Shown here one piece after another: positions 46,045 through 59,400 of a stretch of 64,000 nucleotides of DNA. The stretch covers positions 1,019 to 65,018 of the forward strand of contig QYAI01000142.1 of NCBI GenBank assembly GCA_003988855.1, in the 5' to 3' direction. The stretch's first letter is position 1; each line of letters begins with the position of its first letter. Both the position numbers and the translations under genes were made by a program. This DNA comes from Arachnopeziza araneosa. Lineage: Eukaryota > Ascomycota > Leotiomycetes > Helotiales > Arachnopezizaceae. The notes beneath the pieces were generated by a model. The model saw only the letters and a program-made list of their open reading frames with translations. It did no database searches and was not told where the DNA came from.

Positions 46045-48009
46045 ATGAGTGGGTTTGAGGTGGTTGGGGTAGTGTTGGGTGCGATTCCCTTGGTAGTGTC
46101 TGCTCTTGAGCACTACTCGGATGGGGTAAGGCTCTAAACCCACGAGGGGGGCCGCTTGTGCGGGTTAAGAATATCTGTGGCTGATAAAATATATCCAGAT
46201 TGCTACTATGAAGAGCATGAAAGAGTATGAGTATGTATTTGCGGATATTCATAGCTCATTTGCTGCATCTGTCGTCATCTATAAAGAGTCCTGTTATGTC
46301 CTGCTCAGTCAACTCAGTCTTCCAGACAACCAAATGAAAGACTTGTTGGAAGACCGAAACAACGACTCTTGGAACGATTCCGATCTCCGAATTGGTCTTC
46401 AGAAACGGCTTGGGCCAAACTCCAAGATTTATTTGGCTCTGGTGGAGAAGTTGAATAGGAGGATTCTGATGCTTTGTAAGAAGTTGAAATTGGACGATGA
46501 CTTAAGAGTGAGTCTTCGAATTGAGATTCAAACTCAAGCCTAATTTTACTAATGGCATGACAGCCTCCATGGGTCGCAGCAGACGGTACCATAGATGACA
46601 TCTCTCGTCAAAAGTTCTTTAGAAATACTTGGATCCGCATCAAAGGAGGCTTCATGTCTTCTGGCTGCGCAACATTACTCGAGAAACTGGACCAGGATAT
46701 CTACAAAATATCACAGTTAATATCCAGCGCCTCAAGATTGGAACCCATTCAAGCGGAGAAGAAGAGAAGCTTGAATTCGTCGTCTTGGAGAAACATTCGA
46801 GATCAGGCCCAAAGAGTGTTCAAAAGTCTCAGTTCCCAATTCTCCACATGTTCCTGCCAACAATCCCACCGAGCTAATCTAAGACTGGACATAAAGCAAG
46901 GACGAATCCCAAGAGAAGAAATAGTTCGGTTTGAGTTCCTGTTCACTTTTCAGAAGGATACTTGTATACCGACATCTCTGCCTTGGAATTGGCGAAACGT
47001 CGAGATCGAATCACTGGAGTGCCCCACTGCCCCGTGAGTGTCCTCCTATCTCATTAGACAGGTTAATTACTGATTCTACAGTGTAAATCTCGTGTCAAAA
47101 CTCCAATCAGCGACCTCCACGCCAAAGAAGATGACCCGCTTTGCTCCATCTGTAATCATTGCCTCGTCAAACGCCTCAATAGTCTCGCCACCATTGTCGT
47201 CCAAAATAGACCGTCTATGCGAGATACTAAAACAACAGGCTCAATCAAAACACTGTCTTGGCTTCCTGGATGATCAACCTTGGCAACACAATATATACTG
47301 CCTACCCGAAAATTCAGCTCCAAGTAAAATTATTGAGTCCACTTCGCTGAACGAAATCCTCTCAGGAGCAAAGAAGACATCGTTTGCAACTCGGGAAAAG
47401 TAATTCATGTCCCATCAATTTCTAGCCCCTCCAACGCCACGACTGACACTTTACTGCAGATGCATCCTCGCTCTAACCCTCGCCCTCGCCGTTCTCCAAC
47501 TCCACGACACGCCATGGCTTAACCGCCACTGGAACACAAAGGACATCCACTTTGTACAAACCAACGCCGGAGCTTCCTTCACCGAGAATCTCTACGTGTC
47601 CAGTGCCTTCTCACCATCACCGCTTTCCTCTTCTGTAACCACCAGCACTCCCTCCCCTCAACCCCGCCATTTCAACCTCGTCAAAAGCCCCACCGTTTTC
47701 GCTCTCGGCGTAGCTTTACTCGAACTCTCGTGGGGATGTACACTCCTCTCTCTAACCACGTCACAGGATCTGAACGAAGCAGGGAAGGTGGACAGCATGA
47801 CGGAATTCTCGATAGCGACGCGGCTGGCGGATGAGATCCTCCTGCGTGAGCTGCCGAATTATGCGAAAGCTGCGGCGAGGTGTATCCGTTGCAGTTTTGA
47901 TACTTTTGCTGTTGATTTTGGCGATGGGGAGTTTAGACAGAGGTTTTATGATGGAGTTGTGGTTCCATTACTGGAGGATTATGAGTATGCTACTGGTGTT
48001 CGGGCTTGA
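46045..48009 (+). CDS. DUF7580-type fungal protein (575 aa)
   Basis: The exons are 46045-46125, 46199-46507, 46564-47033, 47082-47399 and 47460-48009; phases close and the 60-nt last intron (47400-47459, GTAATT, branch CTGAC, CTGCAG) removes an in-frame TAA. The start MSGFEVVGVVLGAIPLVVSALEHY is the family signature. Later conserved parts are VLQLHDTPWLNRHWNTKDIHF and VFALGVALLELSWG...ATRLADEI, reminiscent of a degenerate protein-kinase C-lobe, as seen in this family. These proteins are widespread in Sordariomycetes, Leotiomycetes and Dothideomycetes and often sit near NLR and HET genes. The molecular role is unknown; a pseudokinase-like scaffold is my inference. It is head-to-head with the kinase-fusion gene, 259 bp apart. 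Confidence 0.82.
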
Positions 48010-48271
48010 CATGGATATGAAGAGGCACGGAGTTAAGCAGAATCAATGCAAAACATGGTATATTGATAAATTCGTGTGAATTCTTGCAATCTCATAAATT
48101 TTTGCGACTTGTGTAACCGTTGTACTCCATGTATATGCCGTAACCCTCTGCTTTCATCTAATCATGATCTCATGAGCCTTTCCAATGCTATGCTTGTATC
48201 CAATCCTAAAGAGCAATCAAACTAACTTAAAATCCTCCATTTCTCACCTCATTACACCTCATTCACTCCTT

Positions 48272-49098
48272 TCACGCCTTCTTCGACCCCCTACTCTGCA
48301 CCATCGCCCTAATCAGCTCAATCGTGATCCGAACTCCCCTATTGATCGCCCTCTGATCCGCCTCCACCGGGACATGTAAGAACAGGACTCTCTTCTCCTC
48401 TCCTTTGACTTTCAAATATGCCAAACTGGTGAAAAAGATAAAATCACACAGATATCTCCCGGCGTCCTCACTAACCCTTATATCCTCGCCCTCACACGCA
48501 CTCTTCCACCTTCTCCAGACATCGTCAATATCAACATCGGTCAACAACTCTGGCGGGAAATTCGCATGCATCTTCGCGCGGGCTTCGTCGCTGAGCAATT
48601 CTCGGTCCACGTCAGGCATCAGGTATCCATCACGGTGTCCGCGTCGCTCGATGGAGTAGAAGCGTCGCCCAGATGCCATCCCGATGTGTATCGCAAGGTC
48701 GATCTTTGGGAGCGCCCATAGCTCCGGCACGATTTCGAGGACGGATTGGTATGCGACTTTGATGGGCGCGGGATGAACGAGGATTCGTACTGGTGGGTCG
48801 GAGAGAAGACTGCTGATGGAGCGCGGATCCGGCGTTGAAGGGGGGAGGTATGGAGGGAGGGAGTTGGCGATTTCCCAGGCTGGGTTGATGGGGTTTTGGG
48901 CGCGGAAAGGCTGGTTGATGGGTTAGTAGGATTCTGCATTCAGGCTGGTTGGTAAGAGGGAGAGGTGCTCGGGGTGGGGAGAAGTGACATGCAGTCGTGT
49001 GAGAGTGGAGGGGTACGGAGAAGGCTTACCCCGAAGCCGGTGACAAGGACCGTAAGTTCCTCGTCTTGAGTGGGAAGTTCTTCTGCGTTGGAGCCCAT
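48272..49098 (-). CDS. Pyroglutamyl-peptidase I (peptidase C15, 235 aa)
   Basis: Exon 1 is 49098-49030 and exon 2 is 48910-48272; the 119-nt phase-0 intron splits VLVTGFG from PFRAQNPINPAWEIA. The start motif VLVTGFGPF, the IHIGMA strand, EDAGRYLCDFIFF with the catalytic Cys178, and LFLHVP with the catalytic His202 are all in the expected order. Length is normal for the family with a small fungal insertion. The enzyme removes N-terminal pyroglutamate from peptides in the cytosol. No signal peptide. It is convergent with the DUF7580 gene (262-bp gap). Confidence 0.87.
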
Positions 49099-49386
49099 GA
49101 TTTGGCTTTGCGAGACAGAGAGAAGGAAAGTGGAAGATATCTAACAACTGAAGATAGAAGAGTGAGATTAAGACCTCGGTTGATCGTGTGATATCAGTAG
49201 TGGGGTAAGATCGCTATTTTTAGGCTTATCTTCGTGACAGGCTTACCATTTATATACGGCTAGACGGCTTGTGCAATCGATTTCATTTTGATTTAGTATT
49301 ATGATTATCTACAGCTGGTAGACTGAGTCTTAAAAGACCTATATAAGATCTCACAGCGACTTCTCCCTACCAATAGACGGCACCCA
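49099..49386. other. Short intergenic region
   Basis: This is the promoter of the C15 peptidase gene and the 3' flank of the GH5 gene, 288 bp. Nothing else seen. Confidence 0.4.
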
Positions 49387-50922
49387 TCAATAATATGAGC
49401 TGCACATAGGGGGATACTCCCTAGACCAGACTGGATTTGGGAAGATTCCATTATCCAACAGAGCGAAAAGATTCCACTCATCTGCCGACTCGGTCTTGAA
49501 GTTCCAGAAGATCCAACCTTGGGTCATGGCTTCGAAAGTATCGATCTGGCCTTCGATGTACTGACGAGTGTCATCTCTATAACCTTGGTCCCAGTTTCCA
49601 ATGCTATTTTTGTCGGCACAAGTGCCATGATAAGTGCCATCCAAACTACCATCGTAGCGAGCACCGCTGTAGTAGCCTGCAAGACAATTAGTTATATTAC
49701 TATCTCAAAATGGATTCAAAAATTACCGTTGAGATATCTCGCACAATCGGTCATTGCGGCCGACCACTCTCCAACAAAAGTCCATTTATCGGCGCCCCAA
49801 TATTGATCAGCCGAGTTGCAGACCAATTGACGATGTTGCCAAGGAAGCAAGCCAACTGAATAATCGTCGAAAACTTGATAGTAGTGGTGATCTGTAAAAT
49901 AAAGTCAGTAACATTTAGGAAAGGAGTCGGCTTAACACACCCAGAGCAACATATTGCACGTTCAAGTCCTCAGGAGTCATGAATCCATTGAAAGAAGCAG
50001 GAGAGAAGAAAGCATCGTGCAGCACAACCACTGTATCACTGACTTGTCGGACACGACCATATCCTTCACGGTAAAACTGACGAAGGTCTGCCTGGTTGAG
50101 AACCCATCCTTTCGGCTCGTTGAGCAACTCGATAGCGACAACGACATCATGATAGCTGGGATTGGCATATTTCTGAGCGATAGTATTCAGGACATTGAGC
50201 GTTCTCTGTGAGGTAGGACCATATGCTCCTCCGTCAACTAGCCATCCTGGGTTTGCCAAGGTTTGACCTGAATGTTCCCAGCCGTTTTGTGATCCAGGTG
50301 CGCCGTGAAGATCGATCATGACTTTCAAGCCCGTCTGTCTGGCCCAATCAATGGCAGTATCCAAATATGGTGCGGAACCCGACACATATGGCGTATTGGC
50401 GTTATCATATGCCCAGAAACCGATCGGGATACGGACGAGGTTGAAGCCGGCTGCTGCGATCTTCTGGAAGTCTCCCAAGCTCACCCAGGTATCCCAGTGG
50501 TTGCGGAGGATCCCAGGGGCCTGTCCAGGAAGTTGTTGACCCAGTGTCCATTCATCTTGGATTCCGAGGGACTGGTCGAGCGATTGGAAAATTGAAGGGG
50601 TGATGAATCTTGGAGAGGTCAGTCTATGTACGAAAGACTTGACGAGCTGTAACTTGCGGTTCAAGAACTAGCCTGAACAATATCGATTAGCATATAAGAC
50701 TGAAAGTCATATTTGATGTACACACCATCCACCAAGATTGACACCGCGAAGCTTCTCTGTTCCCCAATTGAATGCGATTCCGGGCGGAAACTGTCGTTTT
50801 TCCGTCGGACTAAAACGAAATTAGATTAATTTTGAAAGTTGGACGCTGAAGAATGCATACGCTGGGCTGGCAAATACGCCTTGAGCTGCAAGCAGCAGCG
50901 CGACGGCAGTAGAAAAAAACAT
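49387..50922 (-). CDS. EXG1: GH5 exo-1,3-beta-glucanase, EXG1-like (427 aa)
   Basis: The exons are 50922-50861, 50809-50726, 50672-50658, 50608-49941, 49891-49727 and 49676-49387 (1284 nt). A signal peptide (FSTAVALLLAAQGVFA) is followed by a short KR-type propeptide region (PTEKRQFP). The GH5_9 domain contains KLRGVNLGGWLVLEPFITPS, VRIPIGFWAY, MIDLHGAPGSQNGWEHSG, ELLNEPKG (acid/base Glu218) and WTFVGEWSAAMTDC (nucleophile Glu318). It hydrolyses beta-1,3-glucan from the non-re­ducing end and is used in wall remodelling. The third exon is only 15 nt and the intron after it begins with GC. Without these two features the conserved LGGWLVLEPFITPS cannot be read. Confidence 0.92.
50609..50657 (-). 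other. GC-AG intron (49 nt)
   Basis: The donor is GCAAGT and the acceptor CCAAG. It is the only junction giving LEP-FITPSIF in frame. GCAAGT is the typical context of the rare GC-AG class. Confidence 0.85.
50658..50672 (-). other. 15-nt micro-exon of the GH5 gene
   Basis: It encodes most of WLVLEP. It is bounded by a 53-nt GT-AG intron (50673-50725) and the GC-AG intron. The conserved motif across both junctions supports it. Confidence 0.85.
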
Positions 50923-51648
50923 TATGAATTGAAACGAGTGTCGGGGCGAACGCTGCCAAATAAACAAGAAGCAACGTGCTGTATTTAAAGGGATTGACGG
51001 TCACGGCTACATTATGTGGCGTCGATGGCGCTATTGAAATCTCTTTTTACGGACGCACATCCCCCAGAAATACGAGAAAGTGCAGGTGACTTGGCGAGCT
51101 TGGGCGCCAACTAACGCAGGGTAGCCCGTGAATCAGCAGCAGCAACAACAAACCTTATCCCGATTAAGCATCAATGGCTTGGCCTGCGATGGGGCACGTG
51201 GGTGTGCCTTGACCTTAATTTCCATGGTTAACTTAGCTGGTTGTTTCATGGATGATTAATCAGCTCAGATGTTCCTCCGTATTAAAGCTCGGATGAACAT
51301 TTACTTGACCAGATGAAGTGGATTTGATCAGTTCATGGCCGATCTCACACAGCGTGAGACTTCTCATCACAAGTTTCAGAGACCGATTAATTGTATTGAC
51401 GCCAAATCCCGAAGGCTCGCTTCTGCGAGGCCCCTTTCCTCGCTTTCCAGCCAATTATTAGCGCGGGGTCTATTTTTGATCAAGACATTGAAGTTGTTTT
51501 TGAAGAGAAAGGGGACTTTTGGATACTGCCTGAAGCAACTTAATGTCCAGAATGATTCCGTGGTAGTGAGGCGGTGCCAATATATCGGTATATGTAAAAT
51601 TTGAGGACTGTTAATTTCCATAGACTGAATGGAGGTGGTATTTTTATT
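50923..51648. other. Intergenic, nothing recognised
   Basis: This is the upstream region of the GH5 gene, with CACGTG near 51196. No gene or repeat. Confidence 0.45.
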
Positions 51649-52527
51649 TCAATAGCAACCTCTTATATATATCTCCATCAGGATGCAAGTCTCTTCTAAC
51701 GACCCACAGTTGAAAAATCCGTAATCTGAATACGTAGAAGAAATCGGTGGATATTCTCCTGGACTATCGACCGCTACAAATTGCTTGAGATCCCAAACAG
51801 AAGGCCTTAGTCCATGAGGAGGAACAGATAAAAAGCTTTCGAGAAATAGAAATTTCGAGCGTTGCTCTTTGTAACCTTTTAGGTCCATAAGTTGGATTAG
51901 CGACACATCCTCATGCGCTCGCCAAACCTCGGTGAAGCTGGCACCCTGGATCTTGCTGTTTTTTATGATTGATTCGAGATACTTCTCCATCCTAGCGTAG
52001 ATTTTTTGGCCGAGAAGGATTCCATGATAAAGCCTCGCCAGTTCTTGTTCTTCCCACTCTTTGCGACATGTACAGAATCCGAACGTCTTCCAACTCTACT
52101 AGGTAGGATTTGGATGTGCACTATGGAGCGCTTCCGCTAAAAGGAAAAACGCACATCTCTTTGCAACGGGTTGTAGCTCTCTGTGATCGAGATTTCGGTC
52201 TTCTTCATCCAAGTAGGTTCGAGCCTCATCTAAAAATGTCGAAATAAACCGCTTTTGCGTCTCTTCGGCTGTTATGTGGGGTTCAAATTTTTCAGTATGA
52301 TCTAAAAACCATGGGAAATATCCTCCATGGCTTTTCTCCGGAATTGTGTATTTGTTGGTACAATCACGTGCCAACACGTGAAGCCTGATTAGCCAGGCAG
52401 CCGGAACCCCATAAGGGTTCCGAGCTGCCTTAACCTTCTTCCAATCTGCAAGCCAATTCAACCCAACCAGTACAGACCCCTCCACTCGTGAGGAGTCTCG
52501 TATTCTGGGTGAACCGGCCCAAACCAC
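51649..52527 (-). pseudogene. Remnant of an unknown fungal gene with tandem in-frame stops
   Basis: The frame is open 52527-52099 and again 52098-51649, interrupted only by two adjacent TAG codons (about 52099-52104). Flanking segments read as one protein: LNWLADWKKVKAARNPYGVP and CAFFLLAEALHSAHP before, then TFGFCTCRKEWEEQELARL and QGASFTEVWRAHEDVSLIQL after. No intron of fungal size removes the stops. No ATG was found for the 5' end, so the gene is probably truncated. I do not know the family. Confidence 0.5.
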
Positions 52528-53413
52528 AGAATAACCAGTTATTCAAAGTGAACCGACAGTATTAAAATTCCAAGATATTGCTAACAAGAGAGCCTTCAAC
52601 CTGCCATCTATGCATATCTTCGAACCGAACCGAACCGAATAAGTAAGCCCTTTGTATAGGCCCATGAGCTTTGATTTATCTTTTTCTTCTCCTAGAGCGT
52701 TGAACCCAAAATCTTTCTGAACCGCATCTAGATAACAAATGATCCAAAGAGATCAGATAAGGCATACAATCTAGATAGTATGTACATCTAGATTATATTT
52801 ATCTTATATTTTGATGATATCTACATGTTTCATTGTGTTAGATTTGAAAATAAGATTATTATCTATGAGAAATCTCCATATCGGTCTTTGGACTTGAGTC
52901 AATGGCACTTTAAACTGAAGTATAGGTTGGCAAACTTGAGTTGTATGTGAGCAGACTTGAGCTCAGGGCGATTAACAGGGTTAAACTGTGATGAAGTGAG
53001 TAGATGACCTCATTTGAGTCCTCAGCTACAATTGCCGCCTCTTTTCTGAGCACGTGATTAAATCATGTGACTATACACTGCAATGCTCGACCAAACAACC
53101 TTTTCCTCAATTGGACCGCTAGTCTGTTAATAAGATCTGAGTGCCTTGCGAAATCACTAGAAACTTGCACTAGAATTTCTACTCGAGTGTCCGATTGTTC
53201 CTCCTTTGAGACGTTCTCCTCTAGTTTTTGGTATTGGATCACTTCAGCGCGTGGCTAATAAAATATATGATTATATTCTGAAACAACTATCCAGATGTTT
53301 CATTTCAAAGTCCTAAATTTCTTTGTGCAGCTTGAATAATTATTTACAAATAATTTTATATAGCATGATATACAAAGCTTAGCTCAATAATCCTGGGTAT
53401 CTTATTACTTATA
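52528..53413. other. AT-rich spacer, nothing recognised
   Basis: This is very AT-rich (for example 52730-52870, tatctagatt-type words). No gene is supported. Confidence 0.45.
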
Positions 53414-56400
53414 CTAGAAAGGGTTCACCCAATTCCCTTTAGCCGTGACCGCTGAAGCTAAAGCATCAATAGCTGAAATTAGAGCGGCAACACTAGGATC
53501 ATTAGCTGCAGGCACACCTCTCTGATACGGTGTCGCATATCCGTTTTGAAGTCTAGTTAATTGTTCATTCATATATACGGTAGCCTTAGTCGATGCCTTT
53601 GTGGCTCTAGATCGGATCCAAGTACGCCACAGGTCGCCCAAACCAATAGGTGTATAGGTTGCTACATTGCCGTTCCCTTTCGGGTTTGGCACTGTTAGCG
53701 TGGTGAGATAGGTTTCTTGGTTGTCAAACATATTGCCAACACGTGTAGACTGAGCGACCAAGAAGTTGTTGATTTCGGCGATTTGGTGATATTTATAGGC
53801 GGAAAGCACGTCTTTGATGTTCTTTACTGCTCGCATGGGAGTTGATTTCTCGTAAGTATCCATTGTAGCGTCAGAATTAATAGAACTTGATCCCCACATC
53901 TGTTAAAAGCGAAACTTGTTAGCTACTTTTCTATATTTGGCTGATGAAGAAGTATAATATAAAAATGCAGTCAGACTTACTCCCTCTTTCGCAGCGTTGA
54001 CTCCTGAAGCAAGCAAAACAAATTCATTATTGTAATCACTATCACTTCCAGGGAACTGGTATGCGATCATTTGAATGGGTGGTCTCCTCTTACCCTTCAA
54101 CAGTGAACCAAGTTGAGGTGGAAGATTGTACCAATAGGGTTGCATATAAGTGCAGAGAGATACTTTTCCTACTCCACCAGGAAAAGGATTCGGAAATCTA
54201 GCTCCTAGTGATGACGACTGAGCATCAATGAAGATCTTGATCAGCTGAAATTCGAGAATGTGTTCTGTCGCGAACTTTGATGTTTGCCCAGCGGTTGGTG
54301 TGGTGATCAGCCCGAAGCCGTAATCGTCACAGTTACTTGGGTCCGAGTAACCATAAGTATGGATGCCGGGCACTTGCTATAGATTGATTAGTCTCAACAC
54401 AAAAGTAAGAATCGAGTCACCCTACCCCTATAATGGTACCGGAACTGGAATACTGAGGTGAAATGATCATGATAGGGGATCCATCGCACATAAACTGTGT
54501 TTTGGAGCTTCTTTTCTCGAAAAAGTTGTAGTGAACATTCTCAGATATATCACGGGTCGTTATGTTGAACAAAGTCGTGTCAGTCAAAGGATCGTAAAGC
54601 TCGAATGGAGCTTCCGAGAGATCGCGCTTAAGATCAATGTTGCCACCATCAACTAGTTGATTTGGCTCCCATCCTTCAATATCATTGCAATCGGAATTGA
54701 CGGATACGGAAGCCGGACAGTAAAAGCAAGATTGTGGAAGCGTGAGTAATGGGCCATAGGTTCCGGATGAACCGGCTCGTCGCTGGAGCATTGATTCATT
54801 GCCGGAAGGCAAAAATAACACACTTGGGTCACCATATGGAGGAAGTGAGCGGCGGACTTCTTGGGCCGGACACGATCCACCGCTAATAGCAGTCTTAGGA
54901 TCAATTGATGCCAAGGGAAAAGTCTTTGCGCCCCAGCCAACCGCAGATGCATCAGCCGTCGCATACAAATCTGCACCGACGTCTACGCCATATGTAAACG
55001 GGCACTCAGCGCCTTGACTTGATGCCGCGGCGTTGGCGTAGAACCGCACCCAGCCATCTGCAACAACGTCCACCTTGGCGTTTCCAAGATGCCAGATTGG
55101 ATCCACGATGATTCCAAATTCGAAAGTAGGCTTCAAGTGGGCTGTTATTTGACCACTAGCTTCGACAGACCAATCAAACGTAGGCTCTGATAACCCTTCG
55201 AAGGTGCCGGTACCATCTCTGTCAGGATTCTCCAGTGTTTTTGGATCGTAGTCAGAACCAGCGTCAGGATAAGTTTGCTGCACTTCCCATTTGGCAATCT
55301 GTACTTTAGATTCCACATGCCCGGCCAATGTTACCTCTGCATCCACGCTTCCCACCAAGCGAAAGTTTGGCCCTATCGTCAACAGCTTCGGAATGGAGAA
55401 TGTGGCTCCTGGGAAATTCTGAAGGCCCACGATGTCGATATCGCCAGTGCTGAATACAGCTTTTCCAAGAGCGTCGATCGAAAAGATGGCAGATACATCC
55501 CCTTGGTTCTTGAAGTAGAGATATGATTGACTAAGATCCAGTGGTATGTCCAGCTTAGCGATGATAGTAAGCCCAAAGCTGGTCGCTACATCGACACTTG
55601 CTTGGGCTTTGGCACTTAGGCTAGCTGTAATCTTTGCGCCATTGATCTCGCAACCGTCCCAGGTCTGGTCAATCAGTTTCGCAGTGAATGCAGTATTGAG
55701 ATTATGAGTGTACTTTGGAGAGATGTCTGGATTAAAGAATCCTTTGAGCCAGTCAATGATATCAGACCCGAACCATCGAGCATGGAGCTCCGAGTCGGTA
55801 AGGTCGCTGAGATGCTTGTCTTCGCGCCACTCTTCCTCTAGCCAGCGTTTATGATTTCCTCCATAATCTTGGAGGCTGCGCTTGCGCGTTTTGTCACCTG
55901 CTTTGTTGACGATCGAGTCCCAATAGCCCTGCAATGGAGATTAGAGAGGACAAATTGCTTGGATAATTAGAACATACCACTTCATTACTGTAGTCTACTC
56001 GCATTTGCGTGTCTCCGAGATCTCGAGGAACCCTTCGCCAGTTAAAGTCGAATGTAAGATCAAAAATCTCGGGCTTGTGGCCATAATCACGCTTCTCTAG
56101 GTGTTTTGGAAGAGATTGATCAGTTGCGCGCACCATAGATTTCGCCACGGCATATTTGAATGGTCCACAACCGTCAGGTAGCTCAAGGATGGTACCAGGA
56201 ACACCATGTCCAAGATTAATCTTATCGCAATTCCCATCCTCGGATATGTCGGTACAGAACATCTGCACCGTATGTTCTTCTTCCTCGAGGCCTTTACCGC
56301 AATTGTATACCTCCCAGCTAGATCCATCGCGCTTGTCAAGAGAGATTTGCAATTCTTCTGGAGATGTAAGGACAACAAATGCGAAAGCTGAGTCATTGGG

Positions 56401-59400
56401 CTCGTCGTCAGATCCCTGCTTAACTCCGGTGCCCCATGTGTCGTCCGTTTTGAGTCTATAGTCGGTATCCGGAGTACCACTTGGAGGGTCTGGGAATAGA
56501 TATTCCAGCGGTACGGGTAGAAATGGCGAAGCGCCAGTCGTCGCATCGCAACAGAAGACACGATCTCTTTCAAATCGCGGCCAGCATGACTCTCCGAGAC
56601 CATAGGCATTAGTTGCCAATTGAACCTGGTGACCCGTATCGCAATGATTGTCGTCGCAACTCCCCGGTGTACCGTGCCACTGACAGTTGGTCCACTCTTT
56701 AGCTTCATCCGGAGGGCAGCAGTACCTCTTTAGCATGGTAACACCAAATGCATCCAAAGTGGTTTCAAGCGCAGCACCAAAAAGCGTTGGGGGAAAGATG
56801 TCGATGACATTTTCCAACTCTGATGCGAATGTTCCAGCGAAGGTCTGAGAATTAGCTTGGTAAGTAGACGAGAGAACTCAGCTTACCATGAGGGTATCAC
56901 TCCCGGAACATCTATCGGCAGTCCAGTAGCAAGTGTTCTTAGCTAGACTGGTTACTTCACAGCAATATGCTTTATTGCCGCCTTCACAATATTTACCATC
57001 ACCCCATTTGTTCAATTCGACGGTAACTTCGTTGTCATGGCAGTGTCCGTTGCAAGAAGGAGCCGTACCCCTCCAAGTACACTTTTTTGGATCAGGCGCA
57101 CCACTGAGAGGACAGCAAAGTGTGCTATCTTTCTTTGTTGAGTGGCGTGACCCGGGCTTTGCTGAACCACAAGGCTGAGTGGTGATGGGAACAAATCCTG
57201 AATTGCATGAGCCACCGCAATCAGTAACATAGCAATCAGCAGCGGTTGCCTCCTTATCATTATTAGTCATATTAAACGTTTTTGAGGAAGTCGCATCAAC
57301 AAACCTGCCAATAAGCGGCATTGTCAGCTTGAGATTTAAATGCCGTCAGAGTTTTGGGAGCTAAGACTCCTTGAAGCGCTTTCAAATCCGCAGTATCCTG
57401 GTCAATCTTGCATCTGTGTTAGCGAAGCGGCTCTTGATCTAGAAGAGTTGTACCTACCGACCATATCAACAATCCTCCGAGGCCAAGATTATTGGCAAAG
57501 TCAATTTTCTGTTTAAAAGTGTCTACATCATCCTGCAGTGAAAATTAGTAGAGGTCTAACGTCTAAAATTTTAAGATCTGCCTAGTGGTTATGCTGACGG
57601 TGAACCGCGCTGCAGGCACTGTCATCCAGACGAGAGGTCATTATGCAGCAATAGACATCCCTTAATTGGGAATTCTGATAGAAATCTGACTAAATAGAAG
57701 ACGAAGAGGCTTACATAGGACACCCATTGGTCTTGATTCCACACAATATATTTCACAGCATTGGTCTCGTCGTAGTACGGCTTGACGCCAGTCTGATCAA
57801 TGATAGCCATAATTTCACGGTAGGAAAGCGTCCCAGAATTTTGAGTACACTATAGGGTGTTAGAAAAATTCTTCTATTGAAATGAGGAGATTTTACGGCA
57901 CCAGGGGCTCCACCGCCCTTAAAGTTGCATCCAGGTTGGTAGCAAGAGGGATCAGAAAGCTGAAACGAACGACCGTAGAAACCCAAGCCCAGGTTGAGCT
58001 TGTTTGCAGGGACATTGTTGCGCCAGAAGAGATCGAACGCCAAATTTATCTCTGTCAGGTTAGTATGAGCGAGGACATGACTGCCAATTGGATCAAGAGA
58101 ATCCCAAACACCGTGTAGGTCATAGCTCATGACGTTGATCCAATCAACATATTGAACAGAAGTGAGATCGAACCACCTCAAGTACCAGTAGCTGGTCGGG
58201 ACAGTGTAAGAAATAATGTATGATACTGGCTCGTTTTCGACGGCAGCTCTAAGTTCCTTCAAGAATTGTGTATAGTTGATGCCATCATCTGGTTGACCAC
58301 CTCGGTCAGGTGCACCAGGATACTCCCAGTCAAAATCAACGCCATCGAAAGCATATTCTCGCATGAATGCTAGGAGGTTCGTAATGAATTTAGCTCGATT
58401 AGCTTGTGAGCTAACGATATCACTGTACGCGTGCTGCGTAGATGTGCCGTTGTCATTGAACGTCCAACCACCTAGAGACACTATACACTTGAGGCCACTA
58501 TTCTGCGACTTCAGTGCCGTGAGTTCTGAAAACAGTGAGGCATCAAGACCATCCATAGGAGCAACATTGAATTCGCCTGGTGTGATGTAGGCAAATGCGA
58601 AATGAAGATGGGTGAGTGCATTGACTGGAATATCTTTGAAATCCTAGGAAGACTTGTTAGCATAAACTTTTTTTTGATACTTAATTGTGTGGCTTGATAG
58701 AGACCGTTCTGAGATCGTGTCTATCCCATGCTTCTGTCTTTCCCCCAAACCATCATTGGGAATTAAAAGGATAAGAACGCAGACAATCGCTGGTACTTTG
58801 AACAAAAAACTTACCATTCCGGTGCAGCTACGATCATGAGCCCAAGCCTCATAGTAACCAATGATACGAGATTGAACGTCACCTCCCGATGCACCTGATC
58901 CCGGTTGGTTGCAATTGCTCTGGCATCCACTCTGAGGGGTTTCTTCTTCAACCGAGCAGAAGTCTGCAGTCATACCACAAAAACCATACTGACTGCAGCA
59001 GACATTTAAGGGACAAGTTGCATTCGGTATCTTCGCGTTTTGACCACATTCTGCATGGGCATCGCAGTTACTCCAGCAAACGTCGTTGGGCGACACACCC
59101 GTGGTTCCACAGGCTTCGGGACCGTAATTACAGTAACCGGTGGTTTTCGAGCAACAAGCACCTATGATTTATCAGTATAATGACCATGTAGTAGAAGTTT
59201 GATAGTACCATTCGAGCAAGGCTTTGTTTCTGAGCAGGAATAGTCGTCATTGGTTAGTGTCTGTCTTTCAAAGAGCAGGTCGTTCGAGACAGAACACATG
59301 GGCGCCTCATCATTTCGTAGTTTCACAGAATAATCAAAGGGCCTAGACGGTTTAAGCATTTATTTACTCTTAATTGTTTGACAATTCCAAAAATAATCGT

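Noticed and set aside
46010..46260. 95-aa antisense frame over the start of the DUF7580 gene
   Set aside because: It overlaps the first exon and intron of a well-supported gene and has no domain.
47401..47403. In-frame TAA in the DUF7580 gene, first taken as a nonsense mutation
   Set aside because: It lies inside a 60-nt intron (47400-47459) with a good branch point and acceptor, and the joined protein matches the family.
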